Positions 6,670 to 12,603 of a DNA stretch of 13,834 bases are shown piece by piece. Made by a program: the position numbers and the translations under genes. This stretch comes from CAZAEB01 sp964484095 (GTDB lineage: Bacteria > Patescibacteriota > Microgenomatia > UBA12405 > BS750m-G30). The notes beneath the pieces are model-generated. The model did not search any database and was not told where the DNA came from. It worked only from the letters and a program-made list of their open reading frames with translations. The stretch is from positions 1-13,834 of the forward strand of contig CAZAEB010000013.1 of the NCBI GenBank assembly GCA_964484095.1, in the 5' to 3' direction. Position 1 is the first letter of the stretch. Each line of letters begins with the position of its first letter.

Positions 6670-7140
6670 TTAAAAATTTTTCCTAAAAACTATTTTCCTT
6701 TTTTGACTATCTAAATACAATGAATATTCTTTATCCATCACCCCCGCTCTACCCAGTAAAAACGGAACTTGGGGATTGTCAACCAAAAAACACTTAGCGA
6801 CAAACTCATCTTTGCCCAACCTCATTTTTATCTCTGAAAGCCAACTTTTTACCCCTGTTCCCTCAACTCCGGCCATATTTATCTCGGTAAGCTTTTTTAA
6901 GTCAACCCCTATCTCCTTTGCAATATATGAAGGCAAAATAGTTGCTGTAGAACCAGTATCAATAATAAATTGAAAATCAAGCCAAGAATTTTCTTTTGGA
7001 AACCACAAGCTAACTGTTGCCAAAGGAAGGAAAACTTCTCCCAGTCCATCTATATTTTCGTAAGCAAATGGGAATTTATTTTTTGTACCGCCACCGACCA
7101 GGCGGCAGACGGACGATAACCACTTTTTTAAGATCGACAT
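6670..7140 (-). CDS. Retropepsin-like aspartic protease
   Basis: With the ATG at 7140 the protein has 156 aa. This start is chosen because a Shine-Dalgarno-like GAGG lies 6 nt upstream; the frame stays open to further ATGs at 7185 and 7236, but their extra N-termini are only lysine-rich. The retropepsin core begins around residue 22 (K-F-P-F-A-Y), with the catalytic loop I-I-D-T-G-S-T-A-T-I-L-P at 59-70 (Asp61) and the flap/second-strand motif P-F-L-L-G-R at 126-131, as in single-domain aspartic proteases that act as dimers. No signal peptide is evident. Residues about 8-19 (S-S-V-C-R-L-V-G-G-G) come from a GC-rich inverted repeat unlike the surrounding DNA. The 5' end overlaps the 74-aa ORF by 65 nt in another frame. 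The substrate is unknown. Confidence 0.78.
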   Translation of the reverse strand: MSILKKWLSSVCRLVGGGTKNKFPFAYENIDGLGEVFLPLATVSLWFPKENSWLDFQFIIDTGSTATILPSYIAKEIGVDLKKLTEINMAGVEGTGVKSWLSEIKMRLGKDEFVAKCFLVDNPQVPFLLGRAGVMDKEYSLYLDSQKRKIVFRKNF

Positions 7141-7300
7141 TTTTTTCCTCAAGCTTTTTCCAAAGTTTTTCAATATCTTTTTCATAAGCTGCGACTCTTT
7201 GGACTTCTTTATAAATCGCAAAAAAACCCTCTCCATATTTTTTTACTGTTCGCTGATAAAAAGCTGTTGGTCCACTCTCTTTTGAAAAATCAGTAATCAT
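7076..7300 (-). CDS. Hypothetical 74-aa protein coupled to trpS
   Basis: I do not recognise a family. The ORF starts 3 nt after the trpS stop and has an AGGA Shine-Dalgarno-like site overlapping the last trpS codons, which supports it being translated. The first about 60 residues look like a genuine soluble helical protein, with a charged, probably coiled-coil stretch at about 40-60 (Y-E-K-D-I-E-K-L-W-K-K-L-E-E-K). The last residues (V-R-L-P-P-G-R-W-R-Y-K-K) have a different flavour and are encoded by the GC-rich inverted repeat at 7088-7115, so the original C-terminus may have been altered by that element. It overlaps the start of the downstream protease gene. It could be an independent small protein or the N-terminal part of a formerly longer protein fused to the protease; the frames do not join now. 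Confidence 0.55.
   Translation of the reverse strand: MITDFSKESGPTAFYQRTVKKYGEGFFAIYKEVQRVAAYEKDIEKLWKKLEEKNVDLKKVVIVRLPPGRWRYKK
7088..7115. repeat. GC-rich inverted repeat within overlapping ORFs
   Basis: A strikingly GC-rich island in AT-rich surroundings. CCGCC (7088-7092) pairs with GGCGG (7101-7105) around an 8-nt loop, and the GC-rich stretch continues to 7115. It encodes the C-terminus of the 74-aa ORF and the N-terminus of the protease in different frames, as expected of a small dispersed palindromic element. No second copy was seen in this window. Confidence 0.4.
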
Positions 7301-7303
7301 TTT

Positions 7304-8293
7304 TTATCCTAAACCAACTGCCCCGTAAACATTCTTTAAAGTTTTTTGGGAAAGAGGCTTGATTTTCTCAAAACCATTTTGCAATACCTTATCCAAATAT
7401 CCTTGCTCACTGGCAACTTGTTGGTATTTTTTTTGGATTGGTTTTAAAAACTCGACCACCACTTTTGATAAATCCTTTTTAAAATCTCCGTAACCCCTGC
7501 CTTGGTATTTTTCTTCTAACTCCTTAATTGTTTTTCCAGATAAAGACGAATAGATGGAAAGAAGATTGCTCACTCCTGGTTTATCTTTTTTATATAGAAT
7601 CTCTTTGCCTGTGTCAGTAACCGCCCCCATAATCTTTTTGACAATTTCTTTTTCGCTATTCAAAAGATCAATTGTCCCCGAAGGATCGATCTCAGACTTA
7701 CTCATCTTTTTTTCCGGATCGGAAAGAGACATTATCCTAGAGCCAGCAGACATCATTTTAACTTTTGGAACAACAAACACCTTTCCAAACCGAGAATTAA
7801 ACCTCTCCGCCAAATCTCGAGTTAGTTCAACATGCTGTTTTTGATCCTCTCCGACAGGAACAACATCGGTGTCATAAAGCAAGATATCGGCGGCCATTAA
7901 AGCTGGATAGTTAAAAAGGCCTAAACTGGCCATCCCTTTAAGCTCTCCAGATTTTGCCTTGTACTGAGTCATTCTCTCCATCTGGCCCATTGAGGCAATG
8001 CAGTCCAAAACCCAGGTTAAACTGGCATGGTCAGAATTGTGAGATTGAACAAAAATTACCGATTTCTCTGGATCAACTCCGCAAGCAATATAAAGTCCAG
8101 CAAGCTCGCGAATTTTTTCTTTTAAGGCGGTTGGGTTTTGAGGAACAGTAATTGCATGAAGATCAACGATGCAGTAAATACACTGATAATCTTTTTGGAG
8201 TTCAATCCATTGTTTTACCGCCCCAATATAATTGCCTATATGTAAATTACCAGTAGGTTTGATACCAGAAAACACTCGCGGCTTATCTTTCAT
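7304..8293 (-). CDS. trpS: Tryptophanyl-tRNA synthetase
   Basis: A class I aminoacyl-tRNA synthetase charging tRNA-Trp; 329 aa is the usual bacterial length. The N-terminus carries S-G-I-K-P-T-G-N-L-H-I-G-N, including the HIGH-equivalent at 18-21. The D-x-H-A-I-T segment follows, then G-E-D-Q-K-Q-H-V-E-L-T-R-D for tRNA/Trp recognition, and K-K-M-S-K-S at about residues 194-199 for ATP binding. Nothing essential appears to be missing. The gene has its own promoter with both -35 and extended -10 boxes, and the ATG lies 6 nt after the -10, predicting a leaderless mRNA; no Trp leader peptide or T-box precedes it. Two further ORFs follow on the same strand: the 74-aa hypothetical (3 nt gap) and the aspartic protease. 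Confidence 0.97.
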   Translation of the reverse strand: MKDKPRVFSGIKPTGNLHIGNYIGAVKQWIELQKDYQCIYCIVDLHAITVPQNPTALKEKIRELAGLYIACGVDPEKSVIFVQSHNSDHASLTWVLDCIASMGQMERMTQYKAKSGELKGMASLGLFNYPALMAADILLYDTDVVPVGEDQKQHVELTRDLAERFNSRFGKVFVVPKVKMMSAGSRIMSLSDPEKKMSKSEIDPSGTIDLLNSEKEIVKKIMGAVTDTGKEILYKKDKPGVSNLLSIYSSLSGKTIKELEEKYQGRGYGDFKKDLSKVVVEFLKPIQKKYQQVASEQGYLDKVLQNGFEKIKPLSQKTLKNVYGAVGLG

Positions 8294-8299
8294 GTAAAG

Positions 8300-8327
8300 A
8301 TTATATCATTCTTAAAAAAGCTTACAA
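8300..8327 (-). promoter_or_regulatory. trpS promoter, predicted leaderless
   Basis: Minus strand: -35 TTGTAA (8322-8327), a 16-nt spacer, and the extended -10 TGA-TATAAT with the hexamer at 8300-8305. The ATG begins 6 nt after the hexamer, so transcription should start at or beside it. Confidence 0.75.
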
Positions 8328-8339
8328 TGCGGCAAACAA

Positions 8340-10082
8340 CTACAAAGATAAATTATGACCTTTGGTTTGCAACCGCCACAAATGATAATAGATGCCTTTT
8401 TTATCTGCCGTTAACTTTCGATGAGAGCCAGTTTCGGTAATTTCTCCATAGTTCATTACGACAATCTTTTCAGCTTTCATAATTGTTGAAAAACGATGAG
8501 CGATAATTAAAACTGTTTTATCTTTGGCAATTTTCCACAAGGAATTTTGAATTAGCCTTTCCGACTCTGAATCTAAATTACTAGTAGCTTCATCGAAAAT
8601 AATAATTTTAGGATCGCTTAAAATCATCCTGGCAATTGCCAATCTTTGTTTTTGACCACCGGATAATTTAATTCCCCGTTCTCCCACCTGAGTTTCATAT
8701 TTTTCTGGCAGACCATTGATAAATTTATCTAAATTGGCCATTTTCACCGCGGCAGAAATTTCTTTTTCCGTTGGATTGGTGTGCCCATAGGCAATATTGA
8801 ATCCAATGGTATTATTAAATAAAATCGGTTCTTGAGGAACAACGCCGATATATGAACGAAGATTGCTTTTAGTCACGTTTTTAATATTCACTCCATCTAT
8901 AGTAATTTTCCCCTGGGTAACATCAAAAAAGCGCAGCAATAGCTTGATAAGAGTAGTTTTTCCCACTCCAGAACGACCAACAAAAGCAATCGACTCTCCA
9001 GGAAGAATTTTTAAGTTAATGTCTTTTAAAACCCTCCCTTTCCCGTCAGGATACGAAAATGAAACGTTGTCAAAATTAATCTCTCCTCTTAAGCTCTTTA
9101 TTTCCACTGGATTATTGGGGTCTTTAACAATAATTTCTTCGTCCAAAATAGACAAATATCGATCAATATCAATGTAGCTTTTAGCAATATTTCTAAAGCT
9201 ATAAAGAAGTCCAAAAAACTGAAAATAGAAACTCTGAATAAATGCAATCACCATGATAAAATCTCCAGCAGAAATATCTCCAGCAATAAGTTTTTCAACA
9301 GCCAGCCAAAGGATAACCAGGGCTCCCAAATTGGAAAGCCCTCCAACAGTAAGTCCAATAATTCTGAAAGAGATGGAAAAACTCCAAATCTTTTTAATAA
9401 GATCTTTTAGGTGTATATCTAGTCTTTGGGCTTCCTTTTCCTCTTGGGCAAAATATTTGACAGTTTCGTAATTGATTAAGTTATCAGTAATAACCGCCGA
9501 AACATCATCTTCAACCTTGTTCATTGCCTCTCGGGTTCCCATATTGTGCTTGAGAAGCTTCCAGCCAATAAAAGAATTGCCAACAAAAGTAACCAGTAAA
9601 AGAATAATAAATACAGGGTCAACTCTCCCCAAGAAAAACAAGGTGATTGCCAGACCAACAAGAACATATAAAACTTCTCGATGGAGATTGTGGGACAAAT
9701 TCCAAAAGGCATTATCGCCTCTTTTAAAAGCACTAATAAGAGAACCCGTGCTCTTGTTAGTGTGATAAGCAAAATCTAGTTTCTGAATATGTTTAAAAAC
9801 CGTTCTTCTAATGTCTTGACTTGTGGGAATAAAAACCCGGTCGCTAAGGTAATAGCTTAAGTTATCTAAAATATTATCAGCAAACTTTGCCCCAATAAAA
9901 ATACTAACTATCCCCATTAAGGTTGAATAATTTTTTTCGGTAATACTGTCGATAAGAAGCTTATAAAGATAAGGAATAATATTATTAACAGCGCCAGAAA
10001 AGACGGCTACAGCGATAAAAACCGCAAAAGCGCCTCGGTATCGAAATATAAACTGGTAGTATTTCTTAAAAGTTTTGGCCAT
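8340..10082 (-). CDS. ABC exporter, fused membrane and ATPase domains (half-transporter)
   Basis: A 580-aa type I ABC exporter half-molecule, expected to work as a dimer in the cytoplasmic membrane. Residues about 15-310 form the six-helix membrane domain. The ATPase domain follows with an A-loop aromatic in F-S-Y-P-D-G, Walker A G-R-S-G-V-G-K-T-T near 370, a Q-loop in V-V-P-Q-E-P, the signature L-S-G-G-Q-K-Q-R near 474, Walker B I-I-I-F-D-E-A-T-S-N-L-D near 494 and the H-loop I-I-A-H-R near 528. All catalytic residues are intact. The substrate cannot be read from the sequence; lipid, peptide and drug exporters share this architecture. It stands alone with its own promoter and a short 5' UTR of about 28 nt, unlike the leaderless promoters elsewhere in the window. 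A GGGGGA stretch just before the ATG may serve as the ribosome site. Confidence 0.95.
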   Translation of the reverse strand: MAKTFKKYYQFIFRYRGAFAVFIAVAVFSGAVNNIIPYLYKLLIDSITEKNYSTLMGIVSIFIGAKFADNILDNLSYYLSDRVFIPTSQDIRRTVFKHIQKLDFAYHTNKSTGSLISAFKRGDNAFWNLSHNLHREVLYVLVGLAITLFFLGRVDPVFIILLLVTFVGNSFIGWKLLKHNMGTREAMNKVEDDVSAVITDNLINYETVKYFAQEEKEAQRLDIHLKDLIKKIWSFSISFRIIGLTVGGLSNLGALVILWLAVEKLIAGDISAGDFIMVIAFIQSFYFQFFGLLYSFRNIAKSYIDIDRYLSILDEEIIVKDPNNPVEIKSLRGEINFDNVSFSYPDGKGRVLKDINLKILPGESIAFVGRSGVGKTTLIKLLLRFFDVTQGKITIDGVNIKNVTKSNLRSYIGVVPQEPILFNNTIGFNIAYGHTNPTEKEISAAVKMANLDKFINGLPEKYETQVGERGIKLSGGQKQRLAIARMILSDPKIIIFDEATSNLDSESERLIQNSLWKIAKDKTVLIIAHRFSTIMKAEKIVVMNYGEITETGSHRKLTADKKGIYYHLWRLQTKGHNLSL

Positions 10083-10116
10083 AACATCCCCCGAGGGTAA
10101 TTTAGAAACTGTTTCC

Positions 10117-10144
10117 AGTATATCAGGAAAACAAAAGATTTCAA
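10117..10144 (-). promoter_or_regulatory. Promoter of the ABC exporter gene
   Basis: Minus strand: -35 TTGAAA (10139-10144), 16-nt spacer, extended -10 TGA-TATACT with the hexamer at 10117-10122. The ATG is 34 nt beyond the hexamer, giving a real 5' UTR of about 28 nt. Confidence 0.72.
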
Positions 10145-10261
10145 GACATATTTAGCGGATTATCAGGCAAATATTGCCAATCGCAAAAAAAACAAACATC
10201 AACACGTGGAATTTACTACGCTTTTATTACTTTATTCAAGTCCTCAAATCTTTTAAAAAAT

Positions 10262-10603
10262 TTACCGAAAAATTGCCAAAGCTAATATAAATAAAATTAC
10301 AAAAAGACCCAGCCATCCGGAAGTATAAGTAACCAATCGAAGCGATCTTTTAGTTTTCTTTTTCTCCCAAAAAAGATAAACAGGATAACCAAAAGCTAAA
10401 AGCCCACAAACCAAAACAGAAACTACCAAAAGGGACAAGACCAACAAGGGGCCAAGAAAATTATTCATCTTTCCAAACCAGTTCTCTCCCTGCCAAAAAA
10501 TCAGCCCCACTAAACCACAATATGAAGACAATCCCAAAGCTTGAACTAAACCAACTATAGGCAACGAAAGTCTATTTAATTTCTTCAATATCCTCACTAT
10601 CAA
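10262..10603 (-). CDS. Small membrane protein, three predicted TM helices
   Basis: A 113-aa hydrophobic protein of unknown function. Hydrophobic helices are seen at about residues 14-37, 52-78 and 91-112, with a positively charged loop (W-E-K-K-K-T-K-R) between the second and third; by the positive-inside rule that loop is cytoplasmic. It resembles small hypothetical membrane proteins I associate with CPR genomes, without a known role. The frame opens with TTG at 10603; TTG at 10588, preceded by GAGG, would give a shorter M-K-K-L-N start. It follows the 540-aa gene by 47 nt, so it may be read from the attenuated tRNA-His transcript, although TATGAT at 10610-10615, 6 nt before the TTG, could be a private leaderless promoter. 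Like the 540-aa protein it contains no histidine. Confidence 0.7.
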   Translation of the reverse strand: MIVRILKKLNRLSLPIVGLVQALGLSSYCGLVGLIFWQGENWFGKMNNFLGPLLVLSLLVVSVLVCGLLAFGYPVYLFWEKKKTKRSLRLVTYTSGWLGLFVILFILALAIFR

Positions 10604-10650
10604 AATACTATCATAATTCTTTTCAGTTTAAAATTAGCCCAGTAATATAT

Positions 10651-12273
10651 TTAGACAGTCTTGTTCATCAGTTTTCTGTTCCATGATTCAGCTGCGCTCA
10701 AAACATATAACACTGGAGGAAAATCTCTGATAGCCTCTTTATCAATCACATAATTCCCATCTCTTTCTCTTCTTTCTGTACTTATCAATACAGTATTTGC
10801 TCCCAAATTACTAAATACAACTCCTTGAGCCGCGTTGCATGCCCAAATTCTGCGAGTTATCTCAAGCGACTCTTGTCTTATTTTCTTTTTTGGGAAAATA
10901 CCTCTTTTGCTTTGGCTGTCGGTCACTTTCTCAACGGCAGTTTCAAATTTTCGATACCAATCGCGAGTAAAATCAAGGTCTTTAAATTTACTAACCGATT
11001 CTAAAACTTTTGTCTTAGATCTCAAATAAGCTTCGTTTCCGTCAGTTATTAAAGATATCGGCAGAACAGACACCAAATCTCCAAACTTAGCTACATATTT
11101 TTTCAACTCAGCTATATATATTTGTAGATTAGCCAAATTATCATTGCTAACCGAACCATATTGACCAATTTCCGTGTAATCCGTATCTGAAACAAAAATA
11201 TCCATACGACAAGCAACGCCGTAACTGCGAAATAAACGCAAAATAAAAACCATCTCATTAATAATTAAGGGAACAGGTTCCAACTTGGGATTTTGAAGAT
11301 ATGCATCAAGATTAGGAACAAGTTTATAGCCACCAGCGAGATTAAACTGATTAATCGTACAAAGCATAGTAATAAAATTAATCTCTTCCCCTTGAAAACC
11401 TTTAGATAATATTTCCTGAAATTTTTCATAACCCCAAGTTTTATCAGTTTTTCTACGATCAAGTTCATAAGAGAGAGCAGCAAAACTAACTGCTTTCTCA
11501 TTATTGCCAAATTTTGACCTACCAACTTCTAGAAATCGCAATAAAATTTGTTTTTTTTTGGCAATTTCCCTTCGAGTAAGCATTTCAGCCAGATCTTCAT
11601 CCCTTGTAGATTCAAAAATCTCTTTTTCTATAAGGGAAGCGGCATACCTTAATCCAGGCATACCATCCGGAATTAAATCACCACTGGCCTCAATCTGATC
11701 AAATCTTTGACAAACTAACCGATTAAACATATCTCCATATTCAGAATCAGCAGTACGCTTAAACTGTCCCGTTCTTTCTCTTGTCAATTCCTGACAATAA
11801 ACCTCCCTCATTTTAACTGCCTCCTTGCGCCTTTTAACAGCGGCTCTAGCCTCATAGACTAACGCTTCCGCCCACCACTGCCTAATGGACAGTTCTTTAC
11901 TAGCAGTAATATTGCCGGGTAAATTATCAATCTCTTCTTTTGCTTCTTTCTTATTCGTAGATGAAAAAAATGAAAGATCATCAAGATCTAAGATCTTACT
12001 ATAAAGGTCAATGCCGTTTTGATATCCCCAACTTTCAGCCCTAGGAATAATTTTTGCCATAACATCTCCAGGAGAAACGGCAATATTTCTTTTCAACTCA
12101 AAAATTGTCGCTTCCGCTATTTTCGTAGCATCAGTAGATATCACCTCTTTTATAGACTCAGAATCCTCCCCTGAAGGGAATATCTTTCTAGCCCTCAACT
12201 GAGCCAATAAATCTCGATTATCTAGCTCAATCATTGTAGGTTGTTCCATTGTCATGTTTTTTTGTAATTTCAT
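10651..12273 (-). CDS. Histidine-free 540-aa protein of unknown function behind a His attenuator
   Basis: I do not recognise a family. The protein appears soluble, with no signal peptide or membrane segment. It is mostly helical and charged up to about residue 270. The C-terminal half alternates hydrophobic strands and helices (for example A-C-R-M-D-I-F-V-S-D-T-D-Y and V-S-V-L-P-I-S-L-I-T-D-G), suggesting an alpha/beta enzyme-like domain, and ends in V-L-I-S-T-E-R-R-E-R-D-G. Reading all 540 residues I find no histidine, whereas eight neighbouring enzymes and membrane proteins average about 1.5 %. Upstream, within 140 nt, lie a His-codon leader peptide and an intrinsic terminator, so transcription should depend on readthrough when His-tRNA is scarce. 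No Shine-Dalgarno precedes the ATG at 12273; in-frame ATGs at 12255, 12249 and 12234 are alternatives. A role in the response to histidine shortage is inferred from context only. Confidence 0.85.
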   Translation of the reverse strand: MKLQKNMTMEQPTMIELDNRDLLAQLRARKIFPSGEDSESIKEVISTDATKIAEATIFELKRNIAVSPGDVMAKIIPRAESWGYQNGIDLYSKILDLDDLSFFSSTNKKEAKEEIDNLPGNITASKELSIRQWWAEALVYEARAAVKRRKEAVKMREVYCQELTRERTGQFKRTADSEYGDMFNRLVCQRFDQIEASGDLIPDGMPGLRYAASLIEKEIFESTRDEDLAEMLTRREIAKKKQILLRFLEVGRSKFGNNEKAVSFAALSYELDRRKTDKTWGYEKFQEILSKGFQGEEINFITMLCTINQFNLAGGYKLVPNLDAYLQNPKLEPVPLIINEMVFILRLFRSYGVACRMDIFVSDTDYTEIGQYGSVSNDNLANLQIYIAELKKYVAKFGDLVSVLPISLITDGNEAYLRSKTKVLESVSKFKDLDFTRDWYRKFETAVEKVTDSQSKRGIFPKKKIRQESLEITRRIWACNAAQGVVFSNLGANTVLISTERRERDGNYVIDKEAIRDFPPVLYVLSAAESWNRKLMNKTV

Positions 12274-12289
12274 AATTTATTAATCTAAT

Positions 12290-12316
12290 AAAAAATCCCC
12301 GCGATTTACGGGGATT
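12290..12316 (-). terminator. Intrinsic terminator of attenuator 2
   Basis: Minus strand: AATCCCCG (from 12316) pairs with CGGGGATT (to 12294) around a 7-nt loop, followed by a six-T run (12295-12290). It stands just 17 nt before the ATG of the 540-aa gene, so it would cut that gene off unless an alternative structure forms. Confidence 0.85.
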
Positions 12317-12337
12317 AAAAACTAATAATTAAAATGC

Positions 12338-12412
12338 TTAAAGCATGCCAATACCCCGCGGACTGGCAACCATAGTTTGATAGTGATGGTTAAGTCTAAT
12401 AATTATTTTCAT
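12338..12412 (-). CDS. Putative His leader peptide 2 (24 aa)
   Basis: A short ORF beginning 4 nt after the end of tRNA-His. It encodes 24 residues containing two adjacent His codons in the context R-L-N-H-H-Y-Q-T-M (His codons 12383-12388) and ends with TAA at 12338-12340. No Shine-Dalgarno precedes the ATG; if the tRNA is trimmed from the transcript, the remaining mRNA would begin only about 4 nt before it. The downstream coding part carries the antiterminator strand (CGCGGGG at 12354-12360). Its job would be to sense His-tRNA by ribosome position and not to make a working peptide. Confidence 0.65.
   Translation of the reverse strand: MKIIIRLNHHYQTMVASPRGIGML
12347..12391 (-). promoter_or_regulatory. 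Antiterminator and leader hairpins of attenuator 2
   Basis: Minus strand: AACCAT (12391-12386), which includes a His codon, is the perfect complement of ATGGTT (12373-12368). Next, GCCAGT (12367-12362) pairs with ATTGGC (12352-12347), displaying CGCGGGG in the loop. That loop plus the following TATT can pair with AATCCCCG of the terminator, copying the terminator's own 3' arm. The two pairings exclude each other, as required for attenuation. Confidence 0.7.
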
Positions 12413-12416
12413 CAGG

Positions 12417-12491
12417 GGTGGCATATCGGACTCGAACCGACAACCTTCTGTTTCACAAACAGATGCTCTAACCGATTGAGCTAATGCCACC
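12417..12491 (-). tRNA. tRNA-His (GUG)
   Basis: A full cloverleaf reads on the minus strand. The acceptor stem is GTGGCAT (12490-12484) with ATGCCAC (12424-12418). The D arm is GCTC/GAGC, the anticodon stem TCTGT/ACAGA with loop TTGTGAA (anticodon GTG), and the T arm GTCGG/CCGAT with loop TTCGAGT. The extra G-1 typical of tRNA-His is encoded at 12491 opposite discriminator C73 at 12417. CCA is not encoded: the bases after C73 read CCT, so it must be added after transcription. The gene sits directly between two His-codon attenuators: an intrinsic terminator ends about 9 nt upstream of G-1 and a His leader peptide begins 4 nt downstream. Confidence 0.97.
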
Positions 12492-12499
12492 AAGACACT

Positions 12500-12520
12500 A
12501 AAAAACCCGCCGAGGCGGGC
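12500..12520 (-). terminator. Intrinsic terminator of attenuator 1
   Basis: Minus strand: CCCGCC (12519-12514) and GGCGGG (12511-12506) form a GC-only hairpin (five pairs with a tetraloop, extendable by G-U), followed by six T (12505-12500). It lies just upstream of tRNA-His and downstream of a His-rich leader peptide, so it would stop transcription before the tRNA unless antiterminated. Confidence 0.85.
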
Positions 12521-12538
12521 TAAAAATATACAGAAAAA

Positions 12539-12569
12539 CACCCGCCAGTTAAAAGCTAGCGTGGTGATG
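12539..12569 (-). promoter_or_regulatory. Antiterminator segments 1 and 2 of attenuator 1
   Basis: Minus strand: segment 1, CACCACGCTAG (12566-12556), contains His codons and pairs with segment 2, CTGGCGGGTG (12548-12539), over ten pairs with one bulged A. Segment 2 also holds GGCGGG, identical to the terminator's 3' arm, and can pair with CCCGCC of the terminator's 5' arm. The leader stop codon abuts segment 2. A ribosome stalled at the His codons masks segment 1 and frees segment 2; one that reaches the stop masks segment 2. This is the classical his-operon logic. Confidence 0.8.
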
Positions 12570-12596
12570 ACTTTGCAAACCTGTTTTCTTACTCAT
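12549..12596 (-). CDS. Putative His leader peptide 1 (15 aa)
   Basis: A 16-codon ORF encodes MSKKTGLQSHHHASF, with three consecutive His codons (CAT CAC CAC, 12569-12561) and a TAA at 12549-12551. The ATG lies 7 nt after a perfect extended -10 box, so the mRNA should begin at or near the start codon and no Shine-Dalgarno is expected. It is followed by mutually exclusive hairpins and a terminator, then tRNA-His. Like enterobacterial HisL, it would serve as a sensor of charged tRNA-His through ribosome stalling. Its small size means conventional gene callers would miss it. Confidence 0.8.
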   Translation of the reverse strand: MSKKTGLQSHHHASF

Positions 12597-12603
12597 AGAG
12601 AGC

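Noticed and set aside
10088..10097. Small C-rich/G-rich inverted repeat just before the ABC exporter ATG
   Set aside because: The stem is only about three pairs with a tiny loop; the G-rich half more probably acts as a ribosome-binding stretch.
10083..10261. Hidden gene or terminator between the ABC exporter and the 113-aa gene
   Set aside because: Apart from the exporter promoter I see no hairpin with a T run and no plausible coding frame.
11265..11525. Minus-strand 86-aa ORF inside the 540-aa gene
   Set aside because: It overlaps the longer frame completely, has low-complexity hydrophobic composition and no start signal.
12417..12491. tRNA-His as an integration site for a mobile island
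   Set aside because: No integrase, no duplicated tRNA 3' fragment and no composition jump were found on either side.
12413..12541. An open minus-strand frame running through tRNA-His into leader peptide 2
   Set aside because: The upstream part is only the tRNA and the first terminator read as protein. The supportable coding part is the short ORF beginning at the ATG at 12412.
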